A stretch of 64,000 nucleotides of DNA from contig NZ_JAUETR010000001.1 of the NCBI RefSeq assembly GCF_032484785.1, positions 5,335,501 through 5,399,500 of the forward strand, in the 5' to 3' direction. The position numbers and the translations under genes are program-made. The DNA comes from Bradyrhizobium sp. SZCCHNS1050 (lineage in GTDB: Bacteria; Pseudomonadota; Alphaproteobacteria; Rhizobiales; Xanthobacteraceae). Positions 1 through 11,443 of this stretch are shown piece by piece. The notes beneath the pieces are model-generated. The model was not told the origin of the DNA. It made no database searches and saw only the letters and a list, made by a program, of their open reading frames with translations. The stretch's first letter is position 1, and every line of letters starts with the position of its first letter.

Positions 1-50
1 TAGCGGACCGAACCATCGACGGCATAGGTGGCGAGGCGAGCGGAGGTCAT
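1..50 (-). CDS. Fumarylacetoacetate hydrolase family protein, N-terminal fragment
   Basis: Only the first 16 codons lie in the window (MTSARLATYAVDGSVRY); the gene continues past position 1. A good ribosome binding site (AAGGAG on the minus strand, near 56-61) precedes the ATG at 50. The opening 'ARLATY...DGSVRYG' resembles FAA-hydrolase-family enzymes, and such an enzyme (HpaG-type decarboxylase/isomerase) is expected next to hpaE, hpaF and hpaH. The gene is only 12 bp downstream of hpaE and is probably in the same operon. The family assignment rests on a short stretch plus context, so it is moderate. Confidence 0.55.
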   Translation of the reverse strand, partial: MTSARLATYAVDGSVR

Positions 51-62
51 GGGCAGTTCTCC

Positions 63-1601
63 TTAGACGCCGAGCCGCTGGATCTTGTGGGTGCCGCGCG
101 CGAGCGAAACGTGCTTGGTCTCCATGTAGAAGTCGAACGAATAGTCGCCGCCGTCGCGGCCGATGCCCGATGCCTTCATGCCGCCGAACGGGGTTGGCAG
201 GTGGCGGACATTCTCCGAGTTCAGCCAGATCATGCCGGCTTCCAGCGCGTCGGCGACGCGCAGCGCGCGGCCCATGTCGCCGGTCCAGACATAGCCGGTG
301 AGGCCGTATTGCACGTCATTGGCGACCGCGATCGCGTCAGCCTCGTCGCGGAACGGGATCACGGTGAGGAACGGCCCGAACACCTCTTCTTGCGCCACGC
401 GCATGGTCTGGCGCGCGCCGGTCACCAGTGTCGGCTCGACGTAATGCCCGCCGCCCGGGCCGTCGAACCGCTTGCCGCCGACGGCGATGATCGCACCGTC
501 CTCGCGTGCAACGTCGACATAGGAGCAGACCTTGGCGAGATGCCGTTCGTGGATCAGCGGCCCGATCTCGGTGGCGGGATCGAGCGGATGACCCACTTTC
601 AGCGCACGCACGCGCGCCGCAAGCTTGGCCGTAAAGGTCTCGGCGATACTCTGCTGCACCAGCAGGCGGCTGGATGAGGTGCAGCGCTCACCGTTGAGCG
701 AGTAGATCATGAACACGACGGCATCGAGCGCGCGGTCGAGATCGGCATCGTCGAACACGATCACCGGGTTCTTGCCGCCGAGTTCGAAATGCACCCGCTT
801 CAGGGTCGGTGCGCCCTGCGCCATGATCGCAGATCCCGTCGAGCTCTCGCCGACGAAGCCGATTGCCTTGATCGCGGGATGCTCGGTCAGCGCCTTGCCG
901 GCCTCCTCCCCGAAGCCATGAACGGTGTTGAGGACGCCGTCGGGAATGCCGGCGTCCTTGGCGAGCTTGGCCAGCCACTGCGCCGTGATCGGCGACCATT
1001 CCGCCGGCTTGTGTACGACCGTGCAGCCGGCCGCGAGCGCCGGGGCGATCTTCCAGGTCGACAGCATGAACGGCGTGTTCCATGGCGTGATCACGCCGAC
1101 CGGGCCGATCGGCACCCGCGTCGAGATGTTCCAATGCTCGTCGCTCGGCGTACTCAGGCCGTCACGCGCCTCGGTGCATTTGTCGGCGAAGAAGCGGAAG
1201 TTTTCCGCCGCGCGGACCGCGGCCTTGGCCATGAAGCGATAGGCCTGCCCGGTGTCGATGCATTCGAGCACGGCGATGTCGTCGGCATGATCCTCGATCG
1301 CGTCGGCCACGCGATGCAGTAGCTTGCGCCGCATCGCCGGCGCCATGTCGCGCCAGGATCTGAAGGCGAGTGCGGCCGATGTCGCCGCGCGGTCGATGTC
1401 CTCTGCATTGCCGCGAGCGACCTTGGCCAGAACAGTGCCGTCGATCGGGGACTTCGTCTCGAACGTCGTGCCCGAGATCGCCGGCACCACCTTGCCGTCG
1501 ATGAAGTGGCCGATGCCCTCGTCCTTCAGCTTCGCGAGCAGGGGAGCGGCACGGTCGAGATTGGCCTTGTAGATGTCGGTCTTGGGGCTGGCCTTATCCA
1601 T
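63..1601 (-). CDS. hpaE: 5-carboxymethyl-2-hydroxymuconate semialdehyde dehydrogenase
   Basis: This 512-residue NAD-dependent aldehyde dehydrogenase should oxidise 5-carboxymethyl-2-hydroxymuconic semialdehyde, the ring-fission product of homoprotocatechuate. The full ALDH fold is present: PWN (Asn175), HKPAEWSP (Lys198), the general base in HFELGGKNP (Glu273) and the catalytic cysteine in NGERCTSSS (Cys307). Length is normal for HpaE. Its ATG overlaps the end of hpaF by 8 bp, which suggests translational coupling. Substrate assignment comes from the neighbours hpaF and hpaH and the divergent hpaR; the family alone would not fix it. Confidence 0.93.
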   Translation of the reverse strand: MDKASPKTDIYKANLDRAAPLLAKLKDEGIGHFIDGKVVPAISGTTFETKSPIDGTVLAKVARGNAEDIDRAATSAALAFRSWRDMAPAMRRKLLHRVADAIEDHADDIAVLECIDTGQAYRFMAKAAVRAAENFRFFADKCTEARDGLSTPSDEHWNISTRVPIGPVGVITPWNTPFMLSTWKIAPALAAGCTVVHKPAEWSPITAQWLAKLAKDAGIPDGVLNTVHGFGEEAGKALTEHPAIKAIGFVGESSTGSAIMAQGAPTLKRVHFELGGKNPVIVFDDADLDRALDAVVFMIYSLNGERCTSSSRLLVQQSIAETFTAKLAARVRALKVGHPLDPATEIGPLIHERHLAKVCSYVDVAREDGAIIAVGGKRFDGPGGGHYVEPTLVTGARQTMRVAQEEVFGPFLTVIPFRDEADAIAVANDVQYGLTGYVWTGDMGRALRVADALEAGMIWLNSENVRHLPTPFGGMKASGIGRDGGDYSFDFYMETKHVSLARGTHKIQRLGV

Positions 1602-1992
1602 GGGATGCCTCCGCTTTCAGGGCGTCGTGGATGTTGTTGCGCTTCCAGCTGGTCGCGGCGTCGTTGATCTGCATGTCGAAGGACAATGCGAACTTGGTGC
1701 TTGCGAAGACCGGATCGAGATACGCCGAGAGTGCCTTGAAGACGTGCTCGCCGGCCTTCTGCCGTGCCGCGAGGTCGCGGCCTTCGCCGAGCCGCAGCAG
1801 CATGGCGAGGAAGGCGGAGTCGGGCTTGCCGTCGGCGATCGCGTAGTGCTCGCAGCGGATCGCGCGCACGCGGATGCCGCCGATCGGAAAGATCCCGGTC
1901 TCGCTGGCGGCCTTGCGGACCACTTCGCAGACGTTGGCCATCACGACAAAGGCGTCGAGATTGGCGGAGTATTCGATGCTGAAATGCGGCAT
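1594..1992 (-). CDS. hpaF: 5-carboxymethyl-2-hydroxymuconate delta-isomerase
   Basis: This small enzyme (132 residues) of the CHMI family isomerises 5-carboxymethyl-2-hydroxymuconate before decarboxylation and hydration. It begins MPHFSIEYSANL; the proline exposed after Met removal is the catalytic base in this tautomerase-like family. The C-terminal half contains the typical LSFDMQIND and WKRNNIH segments. It lies 24 bp downstream of hpaH and overlaps hpaE, so the three genes are likely co-transcribed. Confidence 0.9.
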   Translation of the reverse strand: MPHFSIEYSANLDAFVVMANVCEVVRKAASETGIFPIGGIRVRAIRCEHYAIADGKPDSAFLAMLLRLGEGRDLAARQKAGEHVFKALSAYLDPVFASTKFALSFDMQINDAATSWKRNNIHDALKAEASHG

Positions 1993-2016
1993 GATGCGGT
2001 CGCTCCGGGGCAGGCT

Positions 2017-2823
2017 TCAGGCGAAGTAACAGCTCACCGTCCCATACGGGCCGTAGTCGGCCTGGATCGTGTCGCCCTTGCGCGCCTCGATCGGCCGGAT
2101 GAACGAGCCGGCAAGGACCACCTGTCCCGGCTCCAGCGCGAATCCATTTGCCGCGATCTTGTTGGCGAGCCACGCAACGGCCGTTGCCGGGTTGTTCAGC
2201 ACGCCGGCGGCCAAGCCGGTCTCTTCCAGTTGACCGTTCTTATAACAGAGTGCGCCGATCCAGCGCAGGTCGGCATCGAGCGGCCGCAGCGGCCGGCCGC
2301 CGAGCACGATGCCGGCATTTGCGGCGTTGTCGGCGATCGTATCGAAGATCTTGCGGGTCGCCTTGGTCGCGGGATCCACCCGCTCGATCCGCGTATCCAG
2401 GATCTCGAGTGCCGGCACCACGAAATCCGTCGCGTTGAGTACGTCGAACAAGGTGCAGTCCGGTCCAGACAGACGGTGCTTCATGACGAAGGCAAGCTCC
2501 GCCTCGATACGCGTCGCGATGAAGCGGTCGGACGGCACCAGCCCGCCATCGGCAAAGAACATGTCGTCGAGCAGCACGCCCGAATCCGGTTCATCGATGT
2601 TCAGCGCGCTCTGCATCGCCTTCGATGTCAACCCGATCTTGTGACCCTTGATGACGCGGCCCGCGGCCACCTTGATGCTGATCCAGGCCTCCTGGATCGC
2701 ATAGGCATCTGCGATGGTGATATCGGGAAACTCCTGCGACAACTGCCTGATCTGGCGGCGGCTCTTTTCGGCCTGATCCAGGCGTAAGGCGCAGCTATGA
2801 ATCTGGTCGCTCGCAAGAGGCAT
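2017..2823 (-). CDS. hpaH: 2-oxo-hept-4-ene-1,7-dioate hydratase
   Basis: This is a 268-residue member of the HpaH/MhpD hydratase family. It adds water to 2-oxohept-4-ene-1,7-dioate (OHED) to give the 4-hydroxy-2-oxoheptanedioate that HpaI aldolase cleaves. The [24 protein letters not shown] and carboxy-terminal [18 protein letters not shown] segments are typical, and the acidic metal site (E-x-E in RIEAELAF) is intact. It is first in the minus-strand operon, opposite hpaR; the intervening 126 bp hold a palindromic operator candidate. Confidence 0.92.
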   Translation of the reverse strand: MPLASDQIHSCALRLDQAEKSRRQIRQLSQEFPDITIADAYAIQEAWISIKVAAGRVIKGHKIGLTSKAMQSALNIDEPDSGVLLDDMFFADGGLVPSDRFIATRIEAELAFVMKHRLSGPDCTLFDVLNATDFVVPALEILDTRIERVDPATKATRKIFDTIADNAANAGIVLGGRPLRPLDADLRWIGALCYKNGQLEETGLAAGVLNNPATAVAWLANKIAANGFALEPGQVVLAGSFIRPIEARKGDTIQADYGPYGTVSCYFA

Positions 2824-2858
2824 GGTCTATCGCTCAGAAAAGAGATGGCGACAGATGA

Positions 2859-2870
2859 TTAACATGTTAA
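2859..2870. promoter_or_regulatory. Candidate HpaR operator (perfect palindrome)
   Basis: TTAACATGTTAA is a perfect 12-bp palindrome in the hpaH-hpaR intergenic region, 36 bp upstream of the hpaH start and 80 bp upstream of hpaR. MarR-family regulators of this type commonly bind such symmetrical AT-rich sites between the divergent genes. Binding is inferred. Confidence 0.6.
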
Positions 2871-2949
2871 GTTTCAGTCGGCAAACCGAAAGGACGTTTG
2901 CTGCAGTGCAAATGTTCAGGATGGCCCACGGGAGATTGAGGAGATTGAT

Positions 2950-3465
2950 GTGAGCGAGACCAGGGCCAAGGTCGCCAGGCAGGCTGCGAAGGAAGCGCGC
3001 AAGGTGCCGATGCGCGACTTCTCGCAGTCGCTGCCGATGGCCTTGTTGCGGGCGCGTGAGGCCGTGATGCGGCAGTTTCGCCCCAATCTGCGACAGCACG
3101 GCCTGACCGAGCAGCAATGGCGTATCTTGCGCGCGCTGGCGGCGGTCGATGTGATCGAGGTGACGGAGCTGGCGAGGGTCGCGTTCCTGCTCGGGCCCAG
3201 CCTGTCCCGCATCCTGCGCGATCTCGAGGCGCGCGGCCTGATTCAGCGCGAAGTCGATAGCCGCGACATGCGCAGGGGCGTGTTGTCGATCTCGGCCAAG
3301 GGCATGAAGCTGATCGCACAGGTCGCGCCGAGCTCAGAGGCGATCTATGCATCGATTGCCAGCCGGTATGGCGCCCGCAAGCTTGCCGCATTGCACAAGA
3401 TGCTGGGCGAGCTGGAGCAGAGCATCGGCGGCGATCTCGACGCCTCCGACGACGGCGATGGCTGA
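2950..3465 (+). CDS. hpaR: MarR-family regulator of homoprotocatechuate degradation
   Basis: The 171-residue protein has a MarR winged helix-turn-helix (about residues 30-150): LTEQQWRILRAL, the recognition helix LGPSLSRILRDLEARG and the wing DSRDMRRG. It matches the HpaR group, which represses 4-hydroxyphenylacetate/homoprotocatechuate genes until the aromatic substrate binds. The start is GTG at 2950, preceded by GAGGAG at about 2937-2942; the ATG two bases upstream runs straight into TGA. It is divergent from hpaH, consistent with local and autogenous control. Confidence 0.88.
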   Translation: MSETRAKVARQAAKEARKVPMRDFSQSLPMALLRAREAVMRQFRPNLRQHGLTEQQWRILRALAAVDVIEVTELARVAFLLGPSLSRILRDLEARGLIQREVDSRDMRRGVLSISAKGMKLIAQVAPSSEAIYASIASRYGARKLAALHKMLGELEQSIGGDLDASDDGDG

Positions 3466-3623
3466 TCTGCCGCGGACCAAGCGCAATGACGCGGTCTCAT
3501 GCTTGGCAGGCCGTTCGGCGTTTTGATAAGAAGCGATGCAGTCCAGCGGAGAGGGCGTGCGTCGCAGGCATGGCAAACCATGCTAACTCTGTTTTCGCAT
3601 GCTGATCGAACCCGCGAGTTGTC

Positions 3624-4709
3624 ATGGTCACTATCAAGGTTGCGCATCTCATCGATTTCGTTGCCGACGTCTTTGAACACGCCAATTCCTCGCCGGAGGA
3701 GGCCCGCCGGATCGCGACCTATCTGACGACGGCCAACCTGACAGGGCATGACAGCCACGGTGTGATCCGCGTGCCCGTCTATATCCGTTGGCAGAAGATG
3801 GGTTCGATCGTGCCCAACCAGACCGCAGAGGTCGTGGTCGACACCCCGTCGCTGGTGGTCGTCGACGGCAAGTTCGGCTACGGTCAGACCGTGACACCAC
3901 AGGCCGTGAGGATCGGCATCGAGCGTTGCAAGAAGAGCGGCTTGGCTGCGTTGGCGCTGCGCAATTCCGGCCATCTCGGCCGGGTCGGCGACTGGGCGGA
4001 AATGGCCGCCGCCGAGGGGCTCGTCTCCATTCATTTCGTCACGGCCGCAGGTTCACTGCTGGTGGCGCCCTATGGCGGAGTCGAGAAGCGGTTCTCCACC
4101 GCGCCCTATTGTGTCGGCATCCCGCGCCAGGGAAAGGATCCCATCGTGCTCGATTTCGCGACCTCGATCGTGGCCGAGGGCAAGGTCTTGGTGGCGAGCC
4201 GCGGCGGCAAGAAGCTGCCCAAGGGCGCCTTGATCGATGCCGACGGGACGCTCAGCGAGGATCCGGCGGTGCTCTATGGACCCTATGAGGCCGAGGGGAC
4301 GCGCGACCACACCAAGGGGACGGGAGCGATCCGCGCCTTCGGCGAGCACAAGGGCTCCGGTCTCGCCTTCATCTGCGAGCTGCTCGGCGGCGCCTTGACC
4401 GGCACCGGGGCGACGTCGGCAAATCGGCGCTTTGCCAACGGCATGCTCGCGATCTACATCGACCCGAAGGTGGTCGATCCGGCGAGCTTCTTTGATGGTG
4501 AGATCACCCGCTACACGGATTTCATCCGGGCGACCAAGCCGGTCTCCGGCGTTGATCAGGTGCTGGTGCCGGGCGATCCCGAGCGCAAGATGCGGGCCGA
4601 GCGTACGGCCAATGGCGTGCCCTTGCCCGATGACACCTGGGCGGCAATAGTGAACACGGCACGCGAAGTGGGTGTCAGCGAAGCGAGCATTCAGCGGGCG
4701 ACATCGTGA
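3624..4709 (+). CDS. Ldh2-family NAD(P)-dependent 2-hydroxyacid dehydrogenase
   Basis: The 361-residue protein belongs to the Ldh2 fold (malate/L-lactate/ureidoglycolate dehydrogenase family), distinct from Rossmann-fold lactate dehydrogenases. Diagnostic segments are GHDSHGVIRVP (residues 41-51, active-site His), ALRNSGHLGRVGDWAE and FGEHKGSGLAF. Together with the aldolase and altronate-dehydratase-like genes downstream it suggests catabolism of a hydroxy or sugar acid. The exact substrate cannot be read from sequence. Confidence 0.82.
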   Translation: MVTIKVAHLIDFVADVFEHANSSPEEARRIATYLTTANLTGHDSHGVIRVPVYIRWQKMGSIVPNQTAEVVVDTPSLVVVDGKFGYGQTVTPQAVRIGIERCKKSGLAALALRNSGHLGRVGDWAEMAAAEGLVSIHFVTAAGSLLVAPYGGVEKRFSTAPYCVGIPRQGKDPIVLDFATSIVAEGKVLVASRGGKKLPKGALIDADGTLSEDPAVLYGPYEAEGTRDHTKGTGAIRAFGEHKGSGLAFICELLGGALTGTGATSANRRFANGMLAIYIDPKVVDPASFFDGEITRYTDFIRATKPVSGVDQVLVPGDPERKMRAERTANGVPLPDDTWAAIVNTAREVGVSEASIQRATS

Positions 4710-4840
4710 AATCAGTGTGACTGCGGGTGGTGCGAAGCATCCATGCTCAGATTGAGCGGGATTGCATTGCGTTGCGCCATCGGCGAGAACGAATTCTAAC
4801 GAGACGGATCGGTTGAACAACAAGGGAAGGAAACGCAGTC

Positions 4841-5620
4841 GTGGCGAACAATAAGGTCAAGCAACTCTGGGCCGAAGGCAAGACGGTGGTGAATGCCTGG
4901 CTCGCGATCCCCTCGGGCTTCTCCGCGGAGGTCGTGGCTCAGTGCGGCTTCGACAGCGTCACCGTGGACATGCAGCACGGGGTGCAGGACTATCTGTCGA
5001 TGGTGCAATGCTTCCAGGCGATGCATGGCCATCCGGTCACGCCGATGGTGCGCGTGCCGTGGAATGAGCCCGGCATCATCGGCAAGGTGCTCGATGGCGG
5101 TGCCTATGGTGTCATCTGCCCGATGGTCAACACAGCGCAGGAAGCGCGCAACCTCGTTTCCTATTCCAAATATCCGCCGAAGGGTGTGCGCTCCAACGGT
5201 CCGATCCGCTCGGGCATGTATGGTGGTGCGGGCGAGTATCAGAAGACGGCCAACGACGAGATCGTGCTGCTGCCGATGATGGAGACCAGGACCGCGGTCG
5301 AGAACATGGAAGCCATTCTCGATGTCGAAGGCATCGACGGCGTCTATATCGGGCCCTCCGATCTCGGCTTTTCCTATGGCCTGGTGCCGAAGCTCGATCG
5401 TGACGAGCCGGAAATCCTCAAGATCTATGAGAAGATCGTGAAGGAGTGTGGCAAGCGTGGGCTCAATCCCGGCATTCACTGCAGCGGCGCCGAGGGTGCG
5501 GTCCGCGCCATCAACATGGGCTTCAAGCTCGTGACCTTGTCGAACGAGGTCGGCCTGATGCAGGTCTATGCCCGCCAGCAGGTCGCGCAGACCCGCAAGG
5601 AATCCGGCGGCAAAGCGTAA
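4841..5620 (+). CDS. HpcH/HpaI family class II aldolase
   Basis: This is a metal-dependent aldolase of 259 residues cleaving 4-hydroxy-2-oxo acids to pyruvate plus an aldehyde. Catalytic His46 (VDMQHGVQDY) and Arg71 (VRVPW) align with the HpaI His/Arg pair, and the metal ligands are Glu148 (MMETR) and Asp174 (IGPSDLG). Members act on 4-hydroxy-2-oxoheptanedioate (HpaI) or 2-dehydro-3-deoxyglucarate (GarL). The hpa genes 2 kb away favour the former; the sugar-acid-type genes on either side favour the latter. Confidence 0.85.
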   Translation: MANNKVKQLWAEGKTVVNAWLAIPSGFSAEVVAQCGFDSVTVDMQHGVQDYLSMVQCFQAMHGHPVTPMVRVPWNEPGIIGKVLDGGAYGVICPMVNTAQEARNLVSYSKYPPKGVRSNGPIRSGMYGGAGEYQKTANDEIVLLPMMETRTAVENMEAILDVEGIDGVYIGPSDLGFSYGLVPKLDRDEPEILKIYEKIVKECGKRGLNPGIHCSGAEGAVRAINMGFKLVTLSNEVGLMQVYARQQVAQTRKESGGKA

Positions 5621-5628
5621 CGAGAAAG

Positions 5629-5694
5629 GCGAGTGGCGAGGAGGGCGTAGCGAACGGGGATCCGTCCATTCGCTATGCGCCGCTCGCCATTCGC
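5629..5694. repeat. Imperfect inverted repeat (dispersed palindrome)
   Basis: The gap between the aldolase and the altronate-dehydratase-like gene is almost entirely one long imperfect hairpin. A left arm reading GCGAGTGGCGAG...GTAGCGAACGG pairs with a right arm reading CCATTCGCTATGC...CTCGCCATTCGC. Motifs of the type 'gaatggcgaatagcgaatgg' recur in Bradyrhizobium intergenic DNA. It could fold in the mRNA between two co-directional genes. Confidence 0.6.
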
Positions 5695-5736
5695 ATATGT
5701 GTTCGCGATCGTCGTATTGATACGAGAGAGACAGCC

Positions 5737-7260
5737 ATGGCTCCCACCCCCGTCATCCGTCTTCATCCCGAGGACAGCGTCCTGATCGCGCGCGCCAGCC
5801 TGCCCCCGGGGCTGTCGATCGCCGATGGGGTCACCACGACCGACCGGATTCCGGCCGGTCACAAGGTCGCGGTGCGTCCGATCGCACAGGGCGAGCCCAT
5901 CCGCCGCTACGGCCAGATCATCGGCTTCGCGACCGCGCCGATCGCGCCCGGGCAGCACGTTCATACGCAGAACTGCGGCATGGGCGATTTCGCCAAGGAC
6001 TACGCCTATGGCGTTGACGTGAAGCCGACGCCGAATTTCGATCTTCCGGCGACGTTCGAGGGCATTCGCCGGCCCGATGGCCGGGTCGCGACCCGCAACT
6101 ACATCGGCATTCTGACCTCGGTGAACTGCAGCGCGCATGTCGCGGGCCTCGTTGCCGACGTGTTCAAGCGCAATCCCTTCACCGGTGACGATCCGCTCGC
6201 CGACTTCTCGAACGTCGACGGCGTCGTGGCGCTGACGCACAAGACCGGCTGCGGCATGACGCTCGACGAGCCGTTGAAGCTGCTGCGGCGAACCCTCGGC
6301 GGCTACGCGCGGCACGCGAACTTCTCTGCGGTGATCGTGCTCGGCCTTGGTTGCGAGGCCAATCAGATCGGCGGATTGATGGAGGAGCAGAAGCTCGCCG
6401 GCCGCCTGCGCGCCATGGACATCCAGGAGGTCGGCGGCACCCGCAAGACCGTCGAGGCCGGCATCGCTTTCGTCAGGGAAGCGCTCACCGACGCCAACAG
6501 GGTCAAGCGCGAGACGGTTCCGGCCAGCGAACTGACGGTCGCCCTTCAATGTGGTGGGTCCGACGGCTATTCCGGCATCTCGGCCAATCCGGCGCTCGGT
6601 GCGGCAAGCGATCTGCTGGTGCGACATGGTGGCACAGTGATCCTGTCGGAGACGCCCGAGACCTACGGCGCCGAGCATCTGCTGACGCGCCGCGCAGTCA
6701 GCCGCGACGTCGGCGAGAAACTCGTCTCCCTGATGCGCTGGTGGGAAGAGTATACGGCGCGCGAGGGCGCGGAGATGAACGCCAATCCCAGCCCGGGCAA
6801 CAAGGCCGGCGGCCTGACGACGATTCTCGAGAAGTCGCTCGGCGCGATGGCCAAGGCCGGCAGCACCAATCTGGTCGACGTGCTGCATTATGCGGAAGCC
6901 GTCACCAAGAAGGGCTTCGTGTTCATGGACACGCCCGGTTACGACCCGGTTGCGGCGACGGGGCAGGTGGCCGGCGGCGCCAATCTCGTCTGCTTCACCA
7001 CCGGCCGCGGCAGCGTGTTCGGCTGCAAACCGGCGCCGTCCATCAAGCTCGCGACCAACACGCCGATGTACAAGCGGATGGAAGACGACATGGACGTGAA
7101 TTGCGGCACCATCCTCGACGGCGAGGAGACGGTGCAGGAATGCGGCCAGCGCATCTTCGAATTGATGTTGAAGACCGCCTCGGGGCAGCCGACCAAGAGC
7201 GAGAGCTTCGATTTCGGCGGGGCCGAGTTCGCGCCCTGGGTGCTCGGCGCGACGATGTAG
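5737..7260 (+). CDS. UxaA/GarD-type altronate or galactarate dehydratase family protein
   Basis: The 507-residue protein combines an N-terminal SAF domain (about residues 1-90, ending HVHTQNCGMGDF) with the UxaA dehydratase core. Core segments include RNYIGILTSVNCSAHV, ALTHKTGCGM, LGLGCEANQI, NPSPGNKAGGLTTI and FTTGRGSVFGCKPAPSIKLATN. These Fe-dependent enzymes dehydrate altronate, galactarate or related sugar acids. The chosen ATG follows GAGAGAG; the frame is open further upstream but runs through the aldolase gene and a palindrome. It probably acts with the aldolase and Ldh2 dehydrogenase. Confidence 0.85.
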   Translation: MAPTPVIRLHPEDSVLIARASLPPGLSIADGVTTTDRIPAGHKVAVRPIAQGEPIRRYGQIIGFATAPIAPGQHVHTQNCGMGDFAKDYAYGVDVKPTPNFDLPATFEGIRRPDGRVATRNYIGILTSVNCSAHVAGLVADVFKRNPFTGDDPLADFSNVDGVVALTHKTGCGMTLDEPLKLLRRTLGGYARHANFSAVIVLGLGCEANQIGGLMEEQKLAGRLRAMDIQEVGGTRKTVEAGIAFVREALTDANRVKRETVPASELTVALQCGGSDGYSGISANPALGAASDLLVRHGGTVILSETPETYGAEHLLTRRAVSRDVGEKLVSLMRWWEEYTAREGAEMNANPSPGNKAGGLTTILEKSLGAMAKAGSTNLVDVLHYAEAVTKKGFVFMDTPGYDPVAATGQVAGGANLVCFTTGRGSVFGCKPAPSIKLATNTPMYKRMEDDMDVNCGTILDGEETVQECGQRIFELMLKTASGQPTKSESFDFGGAEFAPWVLGATM

Positions 7261-7320
7261 CTGGATAACTCAGCTATTCGGCGGCCCCTATCGGGGCTGC
7301 GGTCCGGTGCCCCGGCATCT

Positions 7321-7370
7321 GATCGCAGCTGAGATCGCAAGTTAACTGAGACTGGATCGCAACTGAGATC
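7321..7370. repeat. Short direct repeat, two 16-bp copies
   Basis: GATCGCAGCTGAGATC (7321-7336) and GATCGCAACTGAGATC (7355-7370) differ at one base and start 34 bp apart. They lie just after the dehydratase gene. No function is evident; a regulator site or a small local duplication are both possible. Confidence 0.5.
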
Positions 7371-7467
7371 AGATGACAGGTGAGCGCGCCGCCACGGGCT
7401 GGCTGTCGTGGGCAGTCCGTCATGGGCTGGCCCTGCCGACGCTCGCGTGACAGCGGCGCCGAGCAAT

Positions 7468-7665
7468 TTACCGCTGGTGGCCCAGGCCGATGCCGAGCGC
7501 CAGAGCCTTCTGACGGAGCGAGCCTTCGGTCCGCTTCATCGCCTTGGCGATCTTGGCGACCGGGGTCTTGGACTTCGAGTGCTGCTTCAGCAGCTTGATG
7601 TCGGCGGGCGTGTAGGGTTTCCGCGCCAACTTCTTGGTAGCTGCCTTCTTAGCTGTCTTCGCCAC
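7468..7665 (-). CDS. Small basic helix-turn-helix-like protein
   Basis: This 65-residue protein has a lysine/alanine-rich N-terminus (MAKTAKKAATKKLARKPY). A helix-turn-helix-like segment follows (TPADIKLLKQHSKSKTPVAK, then the AMKRTEGSLRQKA helix), resembling the small DNA-binding fold seen in many short rhizobial hypothetical proteins. A ribosome binding site (AAGGAGAA on the minus strand) precedes the ATG. It stands alone between two plus-strand genes. A DNA-binding role is plausible, but no target is known. Confidence 0.75.
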   Translation of the reverse strand: MAKTAKKAATKKLARKPYTPADIKLLKQHSKSKTPVAKIAKAMKRTEGSLRQKALALGIGLGHQR

Positions 7666-8098
7666 TTGATTCTCCTTTTGGCAATGATGGTCCTAAATAG
7701 CATGTGTAGTCGAGCTATCAAGCGATTGCGGCAAATGCAACGCTATTAGTTCTTGTTAGTTCATCATTCGGGGTTAATCCCTGCTTTGAGGGACTGGTCA
7801 ATCTTCCGTGAGCGCCGGCGGCGCCTTCCTGTGGACAACTCTTGCCGACGCGGCTGGAGAGGTTGTTTGTTCTTCTCTCGTTCTTCGTGACGGGCCTGAT
7901 TGAGGCGCGCAGCGGCCGGAAAGCGACCGGTGCGTGCAGCGGAGACACCTGATAGGGCGGCTCAACTGGACCGGCGCGGTCCAAATGCCGCCTTTTGGGC
8001 TTAGGATCGTCCAATAGGCAGCTCTGCCCTTTGTTAGTGCTTGATCCCTAAGCACAGCAATGTTCTGCTTAAAAAAGTTGCTGGAGCGCCGAAGCCTC
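7666..8098. other. Intergenic region upstream of the transglutaminase locus
   Basis: These 433 bp separate the divergent small HTH gene and the transglutaminase gene. I see no convincing coding sequence, terminator or known RNA. The part next to the small HTH gene (7680-7790) is relatively AT-rich and probably holds its promoter. Confidence 0.4.
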
Positions 8099-11413
<3,315 letters not shown>

Positions 11414-11443
11414 TGGCACGGAGTTTGTGCGGAGGACCAGGGT

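Noticed and set aside
5446..5736. Longer start for the altronate-dehydratase-like gene
   Set aside because: The extra residues overlap the aldolase gene and translate a palindromic repeat; ATG at 5737 has its own ribosome binding site and the SAF domain begins there.
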